A DNA stretch of 19,179 bases from an uncultured Clostridia bacterium (GTDB lineage: Bacteria; Bacillota; Clostridia; Christensenellales; Borkfalkiaceae), in assembly GCA_934247855.1 (NCBI GenBank), contig CAKQKA010000024.1, forward strand, positions 1 through 19,179. Direction: 5' to 3'. Shown piece by piece: positions 16,109 to 19,179 of the stretch. How positions within the stretch are numbered: position 1 is the stretch's first letter; each line of letters opens with the position of its first letter. The translations under genes and the position numbers were made by a program. The notes beneath the pieces were generated by a model. It saw only the letters and a program-made list of their open reading frames with translations, was not told the origin of the DNA and ran no database searches.

Positions 16109-16215
16109 AGTTCTGACCTCCAATAAAATTGTTCTTATTTAAAAAATGCCCGAAAAAAGATATGCGGTATTCGATTTCCTTGCATTTTATTGCATTTTTT
16201 CGCTTTTTATTTATC

Positions 16216-16289
16216 AATATTCATTTATTCATTGAAAAATGTATATTTTTATGGATAAATAATGAATATTTATACATTTAATATTCATT
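16216..16289 (-). promoter_or_regulatory. Three AATATTCATT boxes in the oppA leader
   Basis: AATATTCATT occurs at 16216-16225 and 16280-16289, and inverted (AATGAATATT) at 16261-16270. The last two form a perfect 10-bp inverted repeat with a 9-bp spacer. They lie downstream of the oppA promoter, where a bound protein could block transcription, or as RNA they could pair. AATGAATATTTATACATT (16261-16278) also resembles an ArgR/AhrC box with one mismatch. The region is very AT-rich, so chance similarity is possible. Confidence 0.4.
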
Positions 16290-16331
16290 TTATTGCCTAT
16301 AAAAAGTGGGGTTTTGCAAATTTATGGTTCT

Positions 16332-16360
16332 ATATTACCAGCCTGAACAGAATTTGTCAA
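16332..16360 (-). promoter_or_regulatory. Strong promoter of the opp operon
   Basis: On the minus strand a perfect TTGACA (16355-16360) and TAATAT (16332-16337) are separated by exactly 17 bp. Transcription would begin near 16325, leaving a ~215-nt leader before oppA, long enough for regulation. Confidence 0.85.
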
Positions 16361-16761
16361 CGATTTTTTCATAATTATTTGAATTTTTTCATGTTTTGCC
16401 ATGATTTTACGTTTTAAATTGCATTTTTTTAGATATAAGTCAAACAAATATCAATTATTCGTTTTTTGTATACATATTTTATTTTTATTCATTTTTTGTG
16501 TTTATAATGCAAACATGTGTGGGAATTGTCTTTATATCACAAACACAACCGAATCGACAGTGCGGTACGCATGCGCATGCGACGATATTGTTATATTCTA
16601 CGCATGCGCACAAAAAAGGTCTGTTTTACGCCGATAAAAATATTAAAAAAGAATTATGCGAGAAAACCCGCTTTTTGCCGAAAAATTTTCCGTCGTTTCA
16701 GAGTTTAATCGGCGCAAACGAGCGATAAACACCCTATTTAAGCCGAATCGGCGAAAAAACG
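16361..16761. other. AT-rich divergent spacer between the opp and glyQS promoters
   Basis: About 400 bp without a believable gene. It is very AT-rich up to ~16510, with a lone TATAAT at 16503-16508 that has no good -35. Then come the GC-rich palindromes at 16566-16610. Short open frames cross 16401-16728 but have no ribosome site or recognisable sequence. No T-box leader (conserved GGTGGNACCGCG) is seen before glyQS. Confidence 0.6.
16566..16610. repeat. Pair of GC-rich palindromic, purine-pyrimidine alternating tracts
   Basis: TACGCATGCGCA occurs at 16566-16577 and 16599-16610. The first copy extends into a perfect 14-bp palindrome CGCATGCGCATGCG (16568-16581). Both tracts strictly alternate pyrimidine and purine for 14-16 bp, and 16572-16581 can pair with 16601-16610 as a 10-bp stem with a 19-nt loop. 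They stand out in an otherwise AT-rich spacer. Confidence 0.7.
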
Positions 16762-16790
16762 TTGACTTTTAAGATAAATGACGATAAAAT
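16762..16790 (+). promoter_or_regulatory. Promoter of glyQS
   Basis: TTGACT (16762-16767) and TAAAAT (16785-16790) are 17 bp apart, each with one mismatch to consensus. The start would be near 16797, giving a ~67-nt leader. Confidence 0.82.
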
Positions 16791-16817
16791 TAAAACGTTA
16801 AACATCTTGAAAAATAA

Positions 16818-16848
16818 GCGGCGGCAGACCGATTTGCCATTAAGCCGC
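16818..16848 (+). other. Leader hairpin just before the glyQS ribosome site
   Basis: GCGGC (16818-16822) can pair with GCCGC (16844-16848), continued by GGCA (16823-16826) with TGCC (16835-16838). The ribosome site AAAGGA starts at once after the stem, so the structure may modulate translation. It is too short for a T-box and no known riboswitch is recognised. Confidence 0.45.
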
Positions 16849-16863
16849 AAAGGAAAGAGTTAT

Positions 16864-18246
16864 ATGGAAGAAAAAAGAGCGGTTACGATGGATAAACTGG
16901 TCAATTTGTGCAAAGCGCGCGGAATTATTTTTCCCGGCAGCGATATCTACGGCGGCATGGGCAATACCTGGGATTACGGTCCCGTCGGCGTGGAACTGAA
17001 AAACAACGTTAAACGTTGCTGGTGGAAGAGATTCGTTCAGGAAAGCGATAATTCTTACGGACTGGACGCCGCCATACTTATGAACTCAAGGGTTTGGGAA
17101 GCAAGCGGACACACCGCATCGTTCTCCGATCCGAAAATGGATTGCAAAGAATGCAAAAGTCGTCACCGCGCCGATCAACTCATCGAAGCGCACTCGCACG
17201 GCACGGTCAATCCCGACGTGATGACCAACGAAGAAATGGAACAATATATAGAAGAACACCATGTAAACTGCCCCATTTGCGGCAAGCATAACTGGACGCC
17301 CATTCGTCAGTTCAATATGATGTTCGAGACCTCACGCGGGGTTGTTGAGGACGCAAAAGATAAGATTTATCTGCGCCCCGAAACCGCTCAGGGCGAATAC
17401 GTCAACTTTCTGAACGTTCAACGCACCACCCGCGCTAAGATTCCGTTCGGTATCGGTCAGATAGGTAAAGCGTTCAGAAACGAGATTACCCCCGGCAACT
17501 TCATTTTCAGAACGATAGAGTTCGAGCAGATGGAACATCAGTGGTTCTGCAAAGAAGGCACCGACCACGAATATTACGAACAATATAAGCAAAAAGCAGA
17601 AAAATTCCTGCTTGACCTCGGCATTAAGGAAGACCACCTGCGCTTTAAGGATCACGATAAACTCGCGCATTACGCTAAAGCCGCGTGCGATATTCAGTAT
17701 TTATTCCCCATCGGCTGGTCGGAACTCAACGGTATTCACAACCGCACGAATTTTGACCTTTCGCGCCATCAGGAATATTCCGGCAAGAGCATGCTCTACG
17801 TCGATCCGTACACCAACGAAAAATACATTCCGTTTGTTATCGAATACTCGATCGGCGCAGATCGTCTTATGCTTGCGCTGCTTTCCGAAGCGTACGACGA
17901 AGAAGCTCTCGAAGGCGGCGACACCAGAGTGGTTATGCATTTCCACCCCGCCATTGCAGCGTATAAAGTGGCAGTGCTCCCCTTGCAGAAAAACCTCTCG
18001 GATAAAGCGCGCGAGATTTACAACAAACTCGCTAAAGAATTTATGTGCAATTACGACGAAGCAGGTTCCATCGGCAAACGTTATCGCCGTCAGGACGAAA
18101 TCGGTACTCCGTACTGCGTAACCGTCGACTTCGACACAATCGAGGACGGTACCGTTACTTTGCGCGACAGAGACACCATGTCGCAAATCCGTATGTCGGT
18201 CGACGAAGTTGTGGATTACGTCGAAAAACAAATCAAGTTTAACTAA
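16864..18246 (+). CDS. glyQS: Glycyl-tRNA synthetase, single-chain class II
   Basis: Charges tRNA-Gly with glycine (460 aa, normal for the homodimeric bacterial/eukaryotic-type enzyme, not the alpha2-beta2 type). The start is the ATG of MEEKRAVTMD with AAAGGA upstream. The longer frame would begin at the -35 of the promoter. The N-terminal core shows NTWDYGPVGVELKNN; a zinc-ribbon-like insertion has CxxC pairs at Cys94/97 and Cys136/139. RPETAQG is at 171-177, motif 2 FRNE...FRTIEFEQMEHQWF at 204-228 and motif 3 GADRLMLALL at 331-340. The anticodon-binding domain covers ~365-460. It is monocistronic, divergent from opp, and ends at the terminator 18254-18280. Confidence 0.97.
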   Translation: MEEKRAVTMDKLVNLCKARGIIFPGSDIYGGMGNTWDYGPVGVELKNNVKRCWWKRFVQESDNSYGLDAAILMNSRVWEASGHTASFSDPKMDCKECKSRHRADQLIEAHSHGTVNPDVMTNEEMEQYIEEHHVNCPICGKHNWTPIRQFNMMFETSRGVVEDAKDKIYLRPETAQGEYVNFLNVQRTTRAKIPFGIGQIGKAFRNEITPGNFIFRTIEFEQMEHQWFCKEGTDHEYYEQYKQKAEKFLLDLGIKEDHLRFKDHDKLAHYAKAACDIQYLFPIGWSELNGIHNRTNFDLSRHQEYSGKSMLYVDPYTNEKYIPFVIEYSIGADRLMLALLSEAYDEEALEGGDTRVVMHFHPAIAAYKVAVLPLQKNLSDKAREIYNKLAKEFMCNYDEAGSIGKRYRRQDEIGTPYCVTVDFDTIEDGTVTLRDRDTMSQIRMSVDEVVDYVEKQIKFN

Positions 18247-18253
18247 AATAGTT

Positions 18254-18280
18254 AAGGGCGATTACATATCGCCCTTTTTT
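18254..18280 (+). terminator. Terminator of glyQS
   Basis: Stem AAGGGCGAT/ATCGCCCTT (18254-18262 with 18268-18276), 5-nt loop, ending in six T (18275-18280), 8 bp after the glyQS stop codon. Confidence 0.92.
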
Positions 18281-18295
18281 ATTGCAAAAGTGCGC

Positions 18296-18312
18296 CTATA
18301 AGTCCGCTATCG
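18296..18312 (+). repeat. Dispersed 17-bp motif, copy 5
   Basis: CTATAAGTCCGCTATCG differs from copy 1 at four positions, the most diverged copy. It lies between the two terminators after glyQS and faces copy 6, forming a convergent pair around the hairpin 18327-18364. Confidence 0.5.
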
Positions 18313-18326
18313 GCTATTTCGCATGC

Positions 18327-18364
18327 AAAAAAGGCTTTCCGTTTTATATCGGAAAGCCTTTTTT
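18327..18364. terminator. Bidirectional 15-bp hairpin terminator
   Basis: A perfect 15-bp stem AAAAAAGGCTTTCCG (18327-18341) pairs with 18350-18364, 8-nt loop, with T-tracts on either strand. It can back up the glyQS terminator (+) and end the XRE transcript arriving from the right (-). Confidence 0.9.
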
Positions 18365-18395
18365 GTTTATTGTTGTAAAATTATAATTAAACGCG

Positions 18396-18412
18396 CGATA
18401 ATCGACCTATAG
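18396..18412 (-). repeat. Dispersed 17-bp motif, copy 6
   Basis: On the minus strand CTATAGGTCGATTATCG, identical to copy 1. It is followed on the plus strand by a small hairpin GCGGA/TCCGC (18413-18417 with 18424-18428). Confidence 0.7.
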
Positions 18413-18474
18413 GCGGATTTTTGTCCGCTTACAGGTGCTTTTTGGTTGTATAAACATGTGTGCGCCTTGCGGCT

Positions 18475-18517
18475 GGATCCTTCGTAAGACGGTCACGCGG
18501 GCGAGGCTCAGGATGAC
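18475..18517. repeat. Intergenic palindromic repeat (ATCCTTCG...CTCAGGATGAC type)
   Basis: ATCCT-TCG (18477-18484) and CGA (18502-18504) followed by AGGAT (18510-18514) form an interrupted inverted repeat. The wording, read on the other strand as GTCATCCTGAGC...GAAGGATC, matches a short repeat I recall as common in intergenic regions of many bacteria. Base composition is more GC-rich than its surroundings. Confidence 0.5.
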
Positions 18518-18551
18518 GGGAATGAGTCAATGTGGTTGTAAATCAAGAGCG

Positions 18552-18620
18552 TTGAGATAATTTGTGGCATTTTGTTGCGATGATTTGCGGTGTTTTGTTG
18601 AGGTGATTTGCGGTGTTAAA
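18552..18620. repeat. Three degenerate 23-bp tandem repeats
   Basis: Units at 18552-18574, 18575-18597 and 18598-18620 follow the pattern TTGnGnTGATTTGCGGTGTTTTG; units 2 and 3 are nearly the same and unit 1 is more diverged. They lie directly after the stop of the XRE gene at 18625. A 23-bp period is not a codon multiple, so it is not a coding repeat. Confidence 0.72.
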
Positions 18621-18624
18621 AAAA

Positions 18625-18867
18625 TTATTCAACCTCTAAACTTTCATACTTGAACATATCATCGTATAAGAATTCGATTACCGTCATTCCGAAACCGTTT
18701 GCAAGCATCATTACGGTAGATAGCGTAACGGTTTTGCTTTTACCACTCATTATCCATTGCATATGTCCGTGTTGTATGCCTGAATTCTGCTCTAAACGAT
18801 ACTGCGTCATATTCTTTTCTTTAAGTAAATCCTCTACCCTTTTTGCCACAGCATCGATTACCGTCAT
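18625..18867 (-). CDS. Small XRE-family HTH regulator
   Basis: An 80-aa DNA-binding protein made of one Cro/CI-type helix-turn-helix domain. The domain runs over ~6-68: RVEDLLKEKNMTQYRLEQNSGI, then a recognition helix around QHGHMQWIMSGKS, then TLSTVMMLANGFGMTVIEFL. An acidic tail (DDMFKYESLEVE) follows. GGAG lies eight bases before the ATG. It is 46 bp downstream of a second XRE gene in the same direction, so they may be one unit. The target and role are unknown; small XRE pairs occur in mobile-element switches, toxin-antitoxin loci and stress control. Confidence 0.88.
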   Translation of the reverse strand: MTVIDAVAKRVEDLLKEKNMTQYRLEQNSGIQHGHMQWIMSGKSKTVTLSTVMMLANGFGMTVIEFLYDDMFKYESLEVE

Positions 18868-18913
18868 ATTTTAACTCCATAAGTAAGCGCGTCTCAGAGT
18901 GACCAAAAATAAG

Positions 18914-19123
18914 TTAATATATAAGATCACTTATATCCACGTCGAAAATAACGCAAAGTTTTCTTAGCGTATCAATATTTGGTTCGGTTCTACCCTGCTC
19001 CCAATTAGCATAGCAACTTTCGACTACGCCTAATTTTTCGGCTACTTCTTTTTGTGTATATCCCGAACTTTTCCGTATTGATTTTAAGTTGTTGCAAAAA
19101 ACACTATCCATATCGATATACAT
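18914..19123 (-). CDS. Small XRE-family HTH regulator, possible autorepressor
   Basis: About 69 aa, a single Cro/CI-type domain: NNLKSIRKSSGYTQKEVAEKLGVVESCYANWEQGRTEPNIDTLRKLCVIFDVDISDLIY. It has all helices of the fold and ends right after the domain, like phage- or element-type repressors. The start is uncertain: an ATG at 19123 (used here), an ATG at 19111 or a TTG at 19132 are all in frame and none has a ribosome site. The palindromic sites at 19135-19171 lie directly upstream, which suggests it represses itself and a rightward promoter. Family sure; role inferred. Confidence 0.87.
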   Translation of the reverse strand: MYIDMDSVFCNNLKSIRKSSGYTQKEVAEKLGVVESCYANWEQGRTEPNIDTLRKLCVIFDVDISDLIY

Positions 19124-19134
19124 TTTATGCAAAA

Positions 19135-19171
19135 CTAGATAAAATATCTTGACACTAGATGTTTTATCTAG
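19135..19171. promoter_or_regulatory. Palindromic operator with repeated CTAGAT half-sites
   Basis: CTAGATAAAA (19135-19144) and TTTTATCTAG (19162-19171) form a perfect 10-bp inverted repeat. A third half-site CTAGAT at 19155-19160 makes a tighter palindrome CTAGAT-N5-ATCTAG (19155-19171). The arrangement fits a dimeric XRE repressor, most likely the product of the adjacent gene. Confidence 0.75.
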
Positions 19172-19177
19172 TAAAAT
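19149..19177 (+). promoter_or_regulatory. Strong rightward promoter with operator as its spacer
   Basis: A perfect TTGACA (19149-19154) and TAAAAT (19172-19177) are exactly 17 bp apart. The whole spacer is the palindrome CTAGAT-N5-ATCTAG, so a bound repressor would cover the promoter. It drives a gene beyond the right edge. Confidence 0.8.
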
Positions 19178-19179
19178 AT

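Noticed and set aside
16503..16508. Perfect TATAAT on the plus strand
   Set aside because: The position 17 bp upstream is TATTTT, not a -35, and nothing convincing follows; expected by chance in AT-rich DNA.
16401..16728. Overlapping short plus-strand frames of 63-78 codons before glyQS, with Cys/His-rich ends
   Set aside because: No ribosome site, low-complexity AT-rich first half, and composition set by the palindromic tracts; no recognisable protein.
16600..16863. Possible glycine T-box or riboswitch before glyQS
   Set aside because: The conserved GGTGGNACCGCG T-box word is absent and the leader from the promoter is only ~67 nt.
1..19179. CRISPR array, tRNA, rRNA, transposase or integrase
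   Set aside because: No regularly spaced identical repeats, no cloverleaf or rRNA sequence, and no mobility gene is seen on either strand.

Overview
The window looks like a chromosomal segment of an anaerobic, low-to-mid GC Bacillota (Firmicutes), most likely an uncultured gut Clostridia-type bacterium. The evidence is a single-chain class II glycyl-tRNA synthetase, a VanW-family cell-wall protein, M3 and M29 peptidases, a DUF3899 membrane protein, strong GGAGG ribosome binding sites, classical TTGACA/TATAAT-like promoters, and an oligopeptide-binding lipoprotein with a Cys/His surface module. I cannot name the genus from sequence alone. Apart from a partial regulator at the left edge, the methyltransferase and glyQS, every gene is on the minus strand.

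Layout, left to right. Positions 1-106 hold the C-terminus of an XRE-type regulator (+). Then come an M3 oligoendopeptidase (400-2082, -), acyl carrier protein (2244-2474, -) with a near-consensus promoter, a VanW-family exported protein (2696-3781, -), and a divergent Methyltransf_32-type methyltransferase (3941-5095, +). An aroQ-type chorismate mutase and an M29 aminopeptidase form a small minus-strand operon (6703 down to 5191). A large oligopeptide ABC transporter operon, oppA-oppB-oppC-oppD-oppF plus a DUF3899 gene, runs from a strong promoter at 16332-16360 down to a terminator at 6741-6774. glyQS (16864-18246, +) diverges from it across a 755-bp AT-rich intergenic region. The right end (18247-19179) carries two terminators, several kinds of repeats, and two small XRE regulators facing a palindromic operator/promoter at the window edge.

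How it works together: OppABCDF imports peptides, and the M3 oligoendopeptidase and M29 aminopeptidase can degrade them in the cytoplasm, so much of the window serves peptide nutrition. The other genes (ACP, chorismate mutase, GlyRS, VanW) are housekeeping or envelope functions.

Most unusual: (1) four of the five Opp subunits are strongly enlarged by in-frame insertions: about 350 residues in the helical domain of OppD, about 120 residues before the Q-loop of OppF, about 190 extracellular residues in OppC, and extra sequence plus a Cys/His module in OppA. OppB is normal. OppD has also lost all four C-terminal cysteines that hold an Fe-S cluster in related proteins. (2) A 17-20 bp motif (core CTATARGTCGATTATCG) recurs six times, five of them just after genes, in terminator loops or as convergent pairs, and once inside the VanW coding sequence. 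It could be a REP-like element, an uptake-like sequence or a protein-binding site.
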